DNA of 64,000 bases from Cedecea lapagei (GTDB taxonomy: Bacteria > Pseudomonadota > Gammaproteobacteria > Enterobacterales > Enterobacteriaceae): assembly GCF_900635955.1 (NCBI RefSeq), contig NZ_LR134201.1:4402001-4466000 (forward strand), in the 5' to 3' direction. Positions 22,972-31,756 of the stretch are shown piece after piece. The notes below the pieces were generated by a model. That model was given only the letters and a program-made list of their open reading frames with translations. It was not told the DNA's origin and made no database searches. The translations under genes were made by a program, and so were the position numbers. Every line of letters begins with the position of its first letter. Positions within the stretch are counted from its first letter, which is position 1.

Positions 22972-24801
22972 CTACTCTTCATCCACACCATCAACGTGGT
23001 CGCGAATCATCGTCATAAACGGGCGGCCAAAACGTTCGAGCTTGCGAGTCCCGACGCCGTTAATGCCCAGCATCTCTCCCGGGGAGAGCGGCATCTGCTC
23101 GGCCATTTCAATCAGCGTTGCGTCATTGAACACCACGTAAGGCGGGATATTTTCTTCGTCCGCAATCGACTTGCGCAGCTTCCTGAGTTTGGCGAACAGT
23201 TTACGATCGTAGTTGCCGCCAAAGACTTTCTGGCTGGCTCGCGGCTTAATGGCGACCACGCGTGGCACTGCCAGCATTAGCGGCTCCTCACCACGCAGAT
23301 AAGGTCGTGCCGCTTCCGTTAGCTGGAGCGCCGAGTGCGCAGCGATATTCTGCGTCACCACGCCGAGGTGGATGAGCTGGCGGATCACGCTGACCCAATG
23401 CTCGGTGGTGTGCTCACGGCCTTCACCGTAAATCTTCAGCTTGTCGTGGCCGAGGTCGCGAATACGCTGGTTGTTAGCGCCGCGCAGCACTTCAACCACG
23501 TACCCCATACCAAAACGCTGGCCGACGCGGTAAATACAGGAAAGCGCTTTTTGCGCATCCATCAGCCCGTCATAGCGACGAGGCGGATCGAGACAGATAT
23601 CGCAGTTGCCGCAGGCCTGCTGGCGACCTTCGCCAAAGTAGTTAAGCAGCACCAGACGACGGCAGGTTTGCGCTTCAGCAAATGCGCCCATCGCGTTGAG
23701 CTTGTGGCGTTCTATGTCCTGAAGCTGCCCCGGCGCTTTCTCTTCGAGGCACTTGCGCAGCCAGGCCATATCTGCCGGATCGTAAAACAGCATCGCTTCG
23801 GCAGGCAGGCCATCTCGCCCGGCGCGACCGGTTTCCTGATAGTAAGATTCAATGTTGCGGGGAATATCGAAGTGGGCGACAAAACGCACGTTAGGCTTGT
23901 TAATGCCCATCCCAAACGCAACGGTTGCCACGACAATCTGCAGATCGTCCCGCTGGAACTTCTCCTGCACGTCACCGCGCACCTGATGCTCCAGCCCCGC
24001 ATGGTAAGCGCCAGCGCTGATGCCTTTGCTTTGCAGGCGGGCGGCGATGTCTTCAACCTTTGCCCGACTGTTGCAGTAAATAATGCCGGATTTACCACGC
24101 TGCTCCTGAATGTAGCGGGTGAGCTGATCGAGCGGCTTAAACTTCTCCATCAGCATGTAGCGAATATTCGGGCGGTCAAAGCTGCTGATCTGGATAAACG
24201 GATCGTTAAGCCCCAGCAGGCGAACAATATCGAGCCGCGTGGTGTCATCTGCCGTTGCCGTTAATGCCACAAAGGGGACGGCAGGCAGCCGTTGGCGAAG
24301 CTGGCCAAGGGCGGCATATTCCGGGCGGAAGTCGTGCCCCCACTGCGAAATACAGTGCGCTTCGTCCACCGCAACCATAGAGAGCTGCCAGTTGCTGAGA
24401 TGATCGATAAAGTTATCCATCATCAGGCGTTCAGGGGCGATGTACAGCAGGCGAATTTGCCCGGTACGGCAGCCGGTCATCACTTCCATCTGCTGTTCGC
24501 GGGTCTGGGTCGAGTTAAGGCAGGCGGCAGCAACGCCGTTTGCCAGCAGCTGATCCACCTGGTCTTTCATCAGGGAAATCAGCGGAGAGACCACCACGGT
24601 CAGGCCGCCGAACACCAGCGCAGGAATTTGGTAACACAGCGATTTGCCACCGCCGGTCGGCATCACCACCAGGCAGTCACGCCCCTCCAGCACCGTATCG
24701 ATGATGGTTTCCTGGCCCGGACGGAACTGTTGGTACCCGAAGGTTTCCTGCAGAACCTGCCTCGCCAGCGACGCCTGATTGATTACTTCCGCCTGTGTCA
24801 C
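22972..24801 (-). CDS. recQ: ATP-dependent DNA helicase RecQ
   Basis: 3'-5' helicase of the RecF pathway that unwinds recombination intermediates and stalled forks. The 609 residues equal E. coli RecQ. In order: Walker A VVMPTGGGKSLCYQIP, DEAH box VAVDEAHCISQWGHDFRP, SALTAT-like FVALTATAD, motif VI ETGRAGRDGLPAE, the RQC zinc site (C-x n-CGNCDICLDPP) and the C-terminal HRDC domain (FAKLRKLRKSIADEENIPPYVVF). Confidence 0.98.
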   Translation of the reverse strand: MTQAEVINQASLARQVLQETFGYQQFRPGQETIIDTVLEGRDCLVVMPTGGGKSLCYQIPALVFGGLTVVVSPLISLMKDQVDQLLANGVAAACLNSTQTREQQMEVMTGCRTGQIRLLYIAPERLMMDNFIDHLSNWQLSMVAVDEAHCISQWGHDFRPEYAALGQLRQRLPAVPFVALTATADDTTRLDIVRLLGLNDPFIQISSFDRPNIRYMLMEKFKPLDQLTRYIQEQRGKSGIIYCNSRAKVEDIAARLQSKGISAGAYHAGLEHQVRGDVQEKFQRDDLQIVVATVAFGMGINKPNVRFVAHFDIPRNIESYYQETGRAGRDGLPAEAMLFYDPADMAWLRKCLEEKAPGQLQDIERHKLNAMGAFAEAQTCRRLVLLNYFGEGRQQACGNCDICLDPPRRYDGLMDAQKALSCIYRVGQRFGMGYVVEVLRGANNQRIRDLGHDKLKIYGEGREHTTEHWVSVIRQLIHLGVVTQNIAAHSALQLTEAARPYLRGEEPLMLAVPRVVAIKPRASQKVFGGNYDRKLFAKLRKLRKSIADEENIPPYVVFNDATLIEMAEQMPLSPGEMLGINGVGTRKLERFGRPFMTMIRDHVDGVDEE

Positions 24802-24825
24802 GCTATCCCCACTACCTAAAATTCA

Positions 24826-24843
24826 GGCGCCATTTTCAGCGCC
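24826..24843 (-). other. Short hairpin between pldA and recQ
   Basis: GGCGC and GCGCC pair around an eight-base loop in the 63-bp gap. There is no strong U tract, so at best it is a weak or partial terminator for pldA. Confidence 0.35.
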
Positions 24844-24864
24844 CGGAAGAGAAACTGCAATGCT

Positions 24865-25731
24865 TTAGAAAAGATCGTTTAGCATAACGCCTACGCCAAC
24901 CCGTGTCTGGTTAAAGTTGTAGTCGATAAGAGATTCACCGTAGCCGCTGTAAACCTGGGTGTAGAAGCGGACGTTCTTCGAAATTGGGTAGCTCACGCCA
25001 AACTCTGCCCCACCGTAGCCGCTGTTCCAGTTATATTGCCCCTTCACGCTGAAAATCGCCTCGCCCAGCGCATAACCTACCTTGAGCTGGTAGTACCCCA
25101 TGTATTTGGTGATATCCGGGTTGTCATCAACGCTCCCCACCACGTACCAGGGTTTCACCTCGACCTGCCAGTCGCCGTGCTGCGCCATCAGGCGAGTATA
25201 AAGGCGGTTCCAGCCACGAGAAGTGGGGTCAGAGCGGCCGTTCGAGTCGTGGTTATAGCCAAACTCGACGTCTCGCAGCGTCCAGCCGGCAAAGGTGGTA
25301 TCCGTGGCAAAGCCGAGGAACAGCTGAGGCTCGTAGTTAGTTTCGCGAAAAGGCGAGGATTCATTGCGATTAGAGAGCTGCCACCAGGACTTCTGGGTAT
25401 AGGAAGCGGCCAACACCGAGTTATCCCCCAGAATGCCGCGCCACAGCGGAAACGCGAGGCTAAGCTGGAATTTCACTTCATCTTTACGGGCATTGTGCGC
25501 CCAGTCATAAGAGCTAATCGCCTCTTTATTCATATCGCTGGTCCAGGTGTACAACAGGTAGTTTGTGTCGTACGGGTACAGCGTGAACGGGTTGTCATGC
25601 TCCTGCAGCAGATTAGCAATGATGCTGCCTTTTACGGGCGGCTTGTCGTGGATCTTATCGATAGTCGCTTCTTGTGCGAAGGCGGTCAAAGGCAGCATGG
25701 CGGCCATCCCCCACCCCAGAGATTTCAGCAT
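24865..25731 (-). CDS. pldA: Outer membrane phospholipase A PldA
   Basis: Twelve-stranded beta-barrel phospholipase of the outer membrane that removes phospholipids misplaced in the outer leaflet. The 288-residue precursor begins with a signal peptide (MLKSLGWGMAAMLPLTAFAQ). The catalytic His-Ser pair and the Asn lie in GYNHDSNGRSDPTSRGWNRLY, and the protein ends VGVGVMLNDLF with the C-terminal aromatic barrel signature. The open frame extends 63 codons upstream into the pldA-yigI gap; the ATG at 25731 is chosen because it gives the signal peptide and family length. Confidence 0.96.
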   Translation of the reverse strand: MLKSLGWGMAAMLPLTAFAQEATIDKIHDKPPVKGSIIANLLQEHDNPFTLYPYDTNYLLYTWTSDMNKEAISSYDWAHNARKDEVKFQLSLAFPLWRGILGDNSVLAASYTQKSWWQLSNRNESSPFRETNYEPQLFLGFATDTTFAGWTLRDVEFGYNHDSNGRSDPTSRGWNRLYTRLMAQHGDWQVEVKPWYVVGSVDDNPDITKYMGYYQLKVGYALGEAIFSVKGQYNWNSGYGGAEFGVSYPISKNVRFYTQVYSGYGESLIDYNFNQTRVGVGVMLNDLF

Positions 25732-25898
25732 TGGTCCCGTTCTCCATAACAAAATAAGTTTCAAAATAGTAATCGCGATCGGTCTATTAAGGGATGCGCC
25801 AAAGCGCGTCCCTGCGGTGACTAAAGTGGAAAGCAACAATTGGGAAGCATAAACTATACAACTTATTAACTTTCCGTTTTTTGTTCGAGGAATGAACC

Positions 25899-26369
25899 AT
25901 GTCTTCCCCTGTTCTGACAACAGAAGCCGCCCTCAAGCTGGTGGGCGAAATCTTCGTGTATCACATGCCTTTTAACCGTGCGCTTGGCCTTGAACTGGAA
26001 CGCTACGAGAAAGCTTTTGCCCAGCTAAGCTTTAATAATCAACCCATGATGGTGGGAAACTGGGCACAAAGTATTTTGCATGGCGGCGTTATCGCTTCTG
26101 CGCTGGACGTTGCGGCAGGTCTGGTCTGCGTCGGCAGTACCCTGACGCGCCATGACACCATCACCGAAGATGAGCTACGCCAGCGCCTGTCAAAAATGGG
26201 CACCATCGATTTACGCGTTGATTATCTGCGTCCCGGGCGCGGAGAACGCTTCACGGCCAGCAGCAGCCTCTTGCGTGCCGGCAATAAAGTCGCGGTCGCC
26301 CGTGTGGAACTGCATAACCAGGATCAGCTCCACATCGCCAGCGCAACGGCTACCTACATGGTAGGGTAA
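25899..26369 (+). CDS. yigI: Hotdog-fold acyl-CoA thioesterase YigI
   Basis: A 156-residue PaaI/YigI-type hotdog protein; E. coli YigI has been described as a medium/long-chain acyl-CoA thioesterase. The HGGVIASALDVAAG segment is the hotdog helix and active-site region, and VDYLRPGRGERFTA the central strand. GAGGA lies eight bases ahead of the ATG. It is divergent from pldA; in E. coli rarD would be next to it, but here only a remnant remains. Confidence 0.93.
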   Translation: MSSPVLTTEAALKLVGEIFVYHMPFNRALGLELERYEKAFAQLSFNNQPMMVGNWAQSILHGGVIASALDVAAGLVCVGSTLTRHDTITEDELRQRLSKMGTIDLRVDYLRPGRGERFTASSSLLRAGNKVAVARVELHNQDQLHIASATATYMVG

Positions 26370-26417
26370 GGATGTAAACCCTGTTATTTTTCGGGCACTA
26401 TTTTTGCTGAGTTTTTT

Positions 26418-26547
26418 ATGGATCCGAACCAGACGCGCCAGGGAATTATGCTTGCCCTGACGGCTTTTTTTCCGGGCAGCGCTGTCGCTGTTTATCGCCG
26501 CTGCCATTTATACTCAACGGCGCACAATAGCTAACTCGCTGAAATAG
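26418..26547 (+). pseudogene. rarD: Deletion remnant of rarD (both ends, no middle)
   Basis: The ATG at 26418 opens MDPNQTRQGIMLALTAFF, which matches the first 18 residues of E. coli RarD (MDAKQTRQGVLLALAAYF). Then, one frame over, 26482-26528 reads ALSLFIAAAIYTQRRTI, matching the RarD C terminus (ALAIFVMDAIYTQRRTS), with a TAG at 26545-26547. About 250 internal codons of this EamA-family permease are missing and the join is out of frame, giving a nominal 38-codon ORF that stops at 26534. The location between yigI and corA is that of rarD. The match uses remembered K-12 sequence. Confidence 0.8.
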
Positions 26548-26552
26548 ATGTG

Positions 26553-26574
26553 AAAAAGGAGCCTTTCGGCTCCT
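26553..26574 (-). terminator. Rho-independent terminator of corA
   Basis: AGGAGCC/GGCTCCT stem with a four-base loop, followed on the minus strand by UUUUU, six bases past the corA stop. Confidence 0.85.
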
Positions 26575-26580
26575 GTTTTC

Positions 26581-27531
26581 TTACAACCAGTTTTTACGCT
26601 TAAAGTAGAGATAAGGCGCCAGGCCGGCGAGCATCATAAAGATGATCGCGCCGGGGTAGCCAAAGCTCCACTTCAGCTCGGGCATAAACTCGAAGTTCAT
26701 CCCATAGCTGGAAGCCACCAGCGTCGGCGGCAGGAAGACAACCGAGACCACCGAGAAGATCTTGATGATGCGGTTCTGCTCGATGTTGATAAAGCCCATC
26801 GCCGCCTGCATCAGGAAGTTTACCTTCTGGAACAGCGATTCGTTGTGCGGCAGCAGGGATTCGATATCCCGCAGGATTTCGCGAGCCTGTTCCAGCTGGC
26901 TGCCCGGCAAACGCGCTTTACGCACGAGGAAGTTCAGCGCGCGCTGGGTATCCATCAGGCACAGGCGAACCTTCCAGCCGATATCTTCAAGCTCCGCCAG
27001 CGTTGAGAGCGCGGCGTCGTACTCATCGCCCTGATGCCCTTCCATAATTACGCGGCTAAGCTGCTCCAGGTCGCTGTAGATGTTTTCAATTTCATCCGCC
27101 AGCTGTTCGATTTTGGTTTCGAACAAATCAAGTAGCAGCTCCCACGCATTGCCGTCAACAAGTGACTGGTTGCGGGCGCGCATACGATAGAGACGAAACG
27201 CCGGCAGCTCGCGTTCGCGAAGCGTATAAAGGCGGCCTTCGCGAATAGTAAAGGCGACCGTGCTGTTGCCCGCATGATCGTCCGCATCTTCAAAGAAGAA
27301 AAAGGAGTGGATGTGAAGACCATCTTCATCCTCGAAGAAACGCGCGGACGCTTCGATGTCTTCCAGCTCTGGTCGGGTTGCCAGGCTTTGGCCAAGTTCC
27401 GTTTGCACACGCTCTCGCTCGCTCTCTTCCGGTTCGACGAGATCAACCCATACCGAGTTGGCCAGGGTATCCGTCTCGTCCAGCTCAAGGCGGGCAAGGC
27501 GATTATTTTCCAGTTGAAATGCGCTCAGCAT
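26581..27531 (-). CDS. corA: Magnesium/cobalt/nickel transporter CorA
   Basis: Pentameric inner-membrane Mg2+ channel of 316 residues. The large N-terminal cytoplasmic domain with acidic regulatory segments (FEDEDGLHIHSFFFFEDADDHAG) is followed by two C-terminal transmembrane helices; the signature GMN lies in SSYGMNFEFMPELKW in the connecting loop, and the lysine-rich tail ends YFKRKNWL. The ATG at 27531 (MLSAFQLENN) is the family start; a GTG-type start five codons upstream is rejected. A long structured leader precedes the gene. Confidence 0.97.
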   Translation of the reverse strand: MLSAFQLENNRLARLELDETDTLANSVWVDLVEPEESERERVQTELGQSLATRPELEDIEASARFFEDEDGLHIHSFFFFEDADDHAGNSTVAFTIREGRLYTLRERELPAFRLYRMRARNQSLVDGNAWELLLDLFETKIEQLADEIENIYSDLEQLSRVIMEGHQGDEYDAALSTLAELEDIGWKVRLCLMDTQRALNFLVRKARLPGSQLEQAREILRDIESLLPHNESLFQKVNFLMQAAMGFINIEQNRIIKIFSVVSVVFLPPTLVASSYGMNFEFMPELKWSFGYPGAIIFMMLAGLAPYLYFKRKNWL

Positions 27532-27902
27532 GACCGGGACTCCCAATGCAAAAAAAGATCAGGGACAATTCGGTTGGCACACAGACAGAAACAATAGAGG
27601 TTTCAGACCATTAAACAGTCTGACTCAAGGGGCGACGGGATCAAAATACACGAGGTCGCTGACAACCACGAAGGCTATCAGCATCAGAGGATAGCCTTAG
27701 GAGTTGTACCTGGATGACAGGTTATTGAGCCAGCATCTACTGGGTGTGTCCAAGGCGAGTGTCCTCTTAGCGTATTCGTGCGCGCATGTTACGCCACCAC
27801 CAATATGGCGTCAACACGCAACGGGACACGGCTGAACAAGTTCATACCAGTGACATATTAAGGGTAGCGCAGATAGTGAAAATAGCGATTATTTTCGGTA
27901 AC
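27532..27902 (-). promoter_or_regulatory. corA leader region
   Basis: A 371-bp stretch without a large gene, between uvrD and corA. On the minus strand it contains an 18-codon ORF (27789-27845), a strong stem AAGGCTATC/GATAGCCTT at about 27670-27697, and a pyrimidine-rich segment before the corA start. In Salmonella the corA leader is known to carry a short ORF (corL) whose translation affects Rho-dependent termination; the layout here is compatible with that. Confidence 0.5.
27789..27845 (-). CDS. Candidate corA leader peptide (CorL-like)
   Basis: An 18-codon ORF reading MNLFSRVPLRVDAILVVA, about 260 bp upstream of corA on the same strand. Size and position fit the Salmonella corL leader ORF, which is about this length. 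No convincing Shine-Dalgarno sequence is seen, and I cannot recall the corL sequence well enough to align it, so this is a positional guess. Confidence 0.35.
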   Translation of the reverse strand: MNLFSRVPLRVDAILVVA

Positions 27903-30065
27903 TTACACCGTTTCCAGGCGAGCATAAGCGGCGACTAACCACTTGATCCCCTGCCCCTGGAACGCCACCTGCAGGCGGCTGTGCTCGCCGCTGCCTTCCA
28001 GGTTCACAATGGTGCCTTCGCCGAACTTAGGATGCCGTACGCGCTGCCCAAGGCTGAACCCTGAATCGTTCTGCGCAATCGGTGTGCCCATACGCTGATG
28101 GCTGACCGGGCGGCTAATACTTGCGCGCAGACGCACCTCTTCGACGCAGTTTTCCGGCAGCTCGCCGATAAAGCGCGAAGGGCGATGGTAGGCTTCTTTG
28201 CCGTACAGGCGACGTGTTTCCGCATAGGTCAGCGTCAGCTTCTGCATCGCTCGGGTTACGCCGACGTAGGCCAGACGGCGCTCCTCTTCCAGGCGGCCCC
28301 CCTCGTCGAGGGACATCTGGCTTGGGAACATGCCCTCTTCCATCCCCACGATAAACACCTGCGGGAATTCGAGACCTTTTGCCGAGTGCAGCGTCATCAG
28401 CTGCACCGCATCCTGCCAGGTATCGGCCTGCCCTTCGCCCGCTTCCAGCGCAGCGTGAGAGAGAAACGCCTGCAGCGGCATCAGATCCTCATCTTCGTCG
28501 TTGTAGCTAAACTGCCGCGTTGCGGTTACCAGCTCTTCTAAGTTCTCAATACGGGTCTGGCCTTTCTCGCCTTTTTCCTGCTCATACATCATGAACAGGC
28601 CAGAATCTTTAATCACCCGATCGGTCTGGACATGCAGCGGCATATCCGCCGTTTCATGGGCAAGTGCGTCGATAAGCTCCATAAAACGCTGCAGGGCCGA
28701 CGCAGCTCGACCGGCCAGCGCTTTTTCCTGCAGCAGCAGGCGGCAAGATTGCCACAGCGTTAATTGCTGGTCGCGGGCGGTCTGACGCACGACGTCAAGC
28801 GTGCGGTCGCCGATGCCGCGGGTTGGCGTATTCACCACACGCTCGAAGGCCGCATCGTCGTTGCGGTTGGCAATCAGGCGCAGATAGGAGAGCGCATCTT
28901 TGATTTCCTGGCGTTCGAAGAAGCGCATGCCGCCGTAGATCCGGTAAGGCATGCTTCCCTGCAGCAGCGCCTCTTCCAGCACGCGCGACTGGGCGTTGCT
29001 GCGGTACAGAATGGCACACTGCTCCAGCGCACCGCCGTTTTCCTGCCAGGTTTTAATGCGGTTGACCACGAAGCGGGCTTCGTCCAGCTCGTTGAAAGCG
29101 CAGTAGATCGAGATCGGTTCGCCGTCGCTGCCGTCGGTCCACAGCTCTTTGCCAAGTCGGCCGGAGTTATTGGCTATCAGGGCGTTGGCTGCGTTAAGGA
29201 TGTTATTCGTCGAGCGGTAGTTTTGCTCCAGGCGGATGGTTTGCGCCCCCGGGAAGTCATTCAGGAACCGCTGGATGTTTTCAACCTGAGCCCCACGCCA
29301 GCCGTAGATCGACTGGTCATCATCGCCCACGATCATCACTTTGCCGGTATCTCCGGCCAGCAGGCGGATCCACGCGTACTGAATGCTGTTTGTGTCCTGG
29401 AATTCGTCCACCAGGATGTTGGTGAAGCGCTCGCGATAGTGATTCAGAATGTGCGGCTTGTTAAGCCACAGCTCGTGGGCGCGCAGCAGAAGCTCGGCAA
29501 AGTCCACCAGTCCTGCGCGGTCACAGGCTTCCTGATAGGCCTGGTAAACCTTCTGCCACGTTTGCTCCACCGGATTGCCGTAGCTTTCGACGTGGTGCGG
29601 GCGCAGGCCCTCATCTTTTTTACCGTTGATGTACCACATCGCCTGACGTGCCGGCCACTGCTTATCATCCAGGTTCATCGCCTTAATCAGGCGCTTAAGC
29701 AGGCGCAGCTGATCTTCGCTGTCGAGGATCTGGAAGTCCTGCGGCAGGTTTGCGTCCATATGGTGAGCGCGCAGCAGACGGTGTGCCAGACCGTGGAAAG
29801 TGCCGACCCACATGCCGCCCTGGCTGGTGCCCATCAGTTGGCCAATGCGGTGGCGCATTTCCGCCGCCGCTTTGTTGGTAAAGGTCACCGCCATAATGGA
29901 GTACGGCGAGCAGTTTTCCACCGTCATCAACCATGCGATACGGTGCACAAGTACCCGCGTCTTACCACTGCCTGCCCCGGCCAGCACCAGCATGTTGCTG
30001 CGCGTGGCGGCAACCGCTTCGCGCTGTTTATCGTTGAGGCTGTCGAGCAGGTAAGAAACGTCCAT
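27903..30065 (-). CDS. uvrD: DNA helicase II UvrD
   Basis: SF1A 3'-5' helicase of nucleotide excision and mismatch repair that also removes RecA filaments. 720 residues, as in E. coli: motif I VLAGAGSGKTRVLVHR, motif II ILVDEFQDTNSIQY, motif III GDDDQSIYGWRGA, motif IV LEQNYRST, motif V TLHSAKGLEFPQVF, motif VI VGVTRAMQKL, and the C-terminal Tudor-like RNA polymerase-binding domain (LGQRVRHPKFGEGTIVN). Start is the ATG at 30065 (MDVSYLLDSLN). It ends the dapF-yigA-xerC-yigB run but has its own LexA-like box. Confidence 0.98.
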   Translation of the reverse strand: MDVSYLLDSLNDKQREAVAATRSNMLVLAGAGSGKTRVLVHRIAWLMTVENCSPYSIMAVTFTNKAAAEMRHRIGQLMGTSQGGMWVGTFHGLAHRLLRAHHMDANLPQDFQILDSEDQLRLLKRLIKAMNLDDKQWPARQAMWYINGKKDEGLRPHHVESYGNPVEQTWQKVYQAYQEACDRAGLVDFAELLLRAHELWLNKPHILNHYRERFTNILVDEFQDTNSIQYAWIRLLAGDTGKVMIVGDDDQSIYGWRGAQVENIQRFLNDFPGAQTIRLEQNYRSTNNILNAANALIANNSGRLGKELWTDGSDGEPISIYCAFNELDEARFVVNRIKTWQENGGALEQCAILYRSNAQSRVLEEALLQGSMPYRIYGGMRFFERQEIKDALSYLRLIANRNDDAAFERVVNTPTRGIGDRTLDVVRQTARDQQLTLWQSCRLLLQEKALAGRAASALQRFMELIDALAHETADMPLHVQTDRVIKDSGLFMMYEQEKGEKGQTRIENLEELVTATRQFSYNDEDEDLMPLQAFLSHAALEAGEGQADTWQDAVQLMTLHSAKGLEFPQVFIVGMEEGMFPSQMSLDEGGRLEEERRLAYVGVTRAMQKLTLTYAETRRLYGKEAYHRPSRFIGELPENCVEEVRLRASISRPVSHQRMGTPIAQNDSGFSLGQRVRHPKFGEGTIVNLEGSGEHSRLQVAFQGQGIKWLVAAYARLETV

Positions 30066-30106
30066 TGGCACCGCCGAAAAAGAGAAAGAGTTGGCTCAGC
30101 CAACCA

Positions 30107-30122
30107 CTGGTAATTTGTACAG
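30107..30122 (-). promoter_or_regulatory. LexA-like SOS box of uvrD
   Basis: On the minus strand CTGT-N8-CCAG (CTGTACAAATTACCAG), 42 bp upstream of the uvrD ATG. The E. coli uvrD SOS box has the same imperfect second half, CCAG in place of ACAG, which supports the call. Confidence 0.65.
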
Positions 30123-30134
30123 AGTCTTTGATGA

Positions 30135-30851
30135 TTATATCAGCGCGGTGAGGGATGCCAACCGCGAAATCTCGAGATGCGGCAGCAAACGGCTGTCATC
30201 GATTCTCATCAGGTCACCTTCACGCAGGTTAATCCAGCAGGCCTGCATACCGCAGCGCACCGCGCCCGCCACGTCTGTTGTCAGGTCATCGCCAACGTGC
30301 AGGATGTGCTCCAGCGGAATCCCCAGGCGCTGCGCAGCGGTGTGATACATATCGCTAAAGGGTTTAGCCCGGCCATCCGGCCCGGCGCGCAGGACAAATT
30401 CAAAGTAATTATCCAGCCCGAACAGGTGCGGCTCTGCATTACCGTTGGTGATCGCCACCAGCGGCCATTTCTTAGCAAGTTTTGCCAGCGTGTCGTGAGT
30501 TTCCTGCGGCACGTCGATGCGGCTACGCCACTTTGCAAAGTTCTCCATGGCTGCGCGGGCACCGGAAAAAGCGTCTTCCGGACTAAGCCCGGCATCCAGC
30601 ATCATCTGCTCGACGGCACGACGCCGCCATTCGGTGACGTCATGATAGATATCCGGCTCTTTCAGGCGCAGCGCTTCGCGACTGCGGTGGAAGTCCAGTG
30701 CGGTAAAGGCGCTGAGCTTTGGATGATAGCCCTGCACAAAGGCCAGGGACTCCTGAGTGGTACGCAGGATCACCGGATGATTATCATAAAGCGTATCGTC
30801 GAGATCGAAAGTCAGAGCGGCAATTTGCCCGAGCGGGCGGTAAAAATGCAT
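30135..30851 (-). CDS. yigB: HAD phosphatase YigB (riboflavin pathway)
   Basis: A 238-residue haloacid dehalogenase hydrolase; E. coli YigB dephosphorylates 5-amino-6-(5-phospho-D-ribitylamino)uracil for riboflavin synthesis, redundantly with YbjI. Motif I ALTFDLDDTLYDN, motif II VAITNGNAEPHLF, motif III lysine in GPDGRAKPFSDMYH, motif IV LHVGDDLTTDVAGA. Its start overlaps the xerC stop by one base. Confidence 0.94.
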   Translation of the reverse strand: MHFYRPLGQIAALTFDLDDTLYDNHPVILRTTQESLAFVQGYHPKLSAFTALDFHRSREALRLKEPDIYHDVTEWRRRAVEQMMLDAGLSPEDAFSGARAAMENFAKWRSRIDVPQETHDTLAKLAKKWPLVAITNGNAEPHLFGLDNYFEFVLRAGPDGRAKPFSDMYHTAAQRLGIPLEHILHVGDDLTTDVAGAVRCGMQACWINLREGDLMRIDDSRLLPHLEISRLASLTALI

Positions 30852-31756
30852 TACGATTTCCCCCGTTTGGCGCGTGGATGCGCAGCATCATACACCGAGG
30901 CTAAATGTTGAAAGTCGAGATGGGTATAGATTTGCGTGGTGGAAAGGTTGGCGTGCCCGAGCAGTTCCTGAACGGCACGCAAATCGCCGCTCGACTCCAG
31001 CATGTGCGTGGCAAAAGAGTGGCGCAGTTTATGGGGATGTACGTGGCTGCTTAGCCCCTGCTTGATGCCCCATTCACTAAACCGCTTTTGCACGTTGCGG
31101 GCAGAAATACGCTTCCCCGTCTTCGCCAGGAACAGCGCATCGTCGTCCGGGCCGAACAGCTCGCGCAGATCCAGCCAGTGTTCCACCCAGGTGACTGCGC
31201 TGCGGCCGACGGGAACGCGGCGCTCTTTGCTGCCCTTACCCATCACCCACACTTCACCGGTTGAAAGATCGATGTGGCCACAGTTCATATTCACCAGCTC
31301 GGAAAGACGCAGGCCCGCGCCGTACATCACTTCCAGCATCGCGCGGTCGCGCACCGCCAGCGGATCGTTCAGATCGATATCCAGCAGATGATTAACGTCA
31401 TCAACTTCAATGTTCTTGGGCAGATGCCGCCCTGCCTTGGGCGTGGTAATCCCCTTGGCCGGGTTCGCCTTTAGCTCCCCCTGGCTGACCATCCAGTCGA
31501 AAAAGCTGCGCAGCGCCGAGAGTCTTAGCGCCAGGCTGGAGGCTTGCAGGCCGGCTCTGCGGCTGCGCACGGCCAGCGAACGCACGGCGGCGGCATCGCA
31601 TTGCTGCCAGCTGCTGAGCTTCATCTCTTCGGCAAGGTGGATTATCGCCGTCAGCTGGCGCTGGTAGTTCAGGAGGGTGAGCGGGCTGAGCTGGCGCTCA
31701 ACCTTCAAATAGCGAAGAAAGCCATCGACGTAAGTCGCTAACGCGGGAGCGGTCAT
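30851..31756 (-). CDS. xerC: Site-specific tyrosine recombinase XerC
   Basis: With XerD it resolves chromosome dimers at dif. The 301-residue protein has the SAM-like N-terminal core-binding domain (YLKVERQLSPLTLLNYQRQL) and the catalytic domain with MYGAGLRLSELVNM (first Arg), GKGSKERRVPVG (Lys), LRHSFATHML (His-x2-Arg), LLGHANLSTTQIYTHLD (His and Tyr nucleophile). No dif-like site was noticed in the window. It overlaps yigA by four bases. Confidence 0.97.
   Translation of the reverse strand: MTAPALATYVDGFLRYLKVERQLSPLTLLNYQRQLTAIIHLAEEMKLSSWQQCDAAAVRSLAVRSRRAGLQASSLALRLSALRSFFDWMVSQGELKANPAKGITTPKAGRHLPKNIEVDDVNHLLDIDLNDPLAVRDRAMLEVMYGAGLRLSELVNMNCGHIDLSTGEVWVMGKGSKERRVPVGRSAVTWVEHWLDLRELFGPDDDALFLAKTGKRISARNVQKRFSEWGIKQGLSSHVHPHKLRHSFATHMLESSGDLRAVQELLGHANLSTTQIYTHLDFQHLASVYDAAHPRAKRGKS

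Noticed and set aside
28764..30113. A 449-codon open frame on the plus strand
   Set aside because: It is the antisense shadow of uvrD, caused by high GC at third codon positions. It has no ribosome site or recognisable domain.
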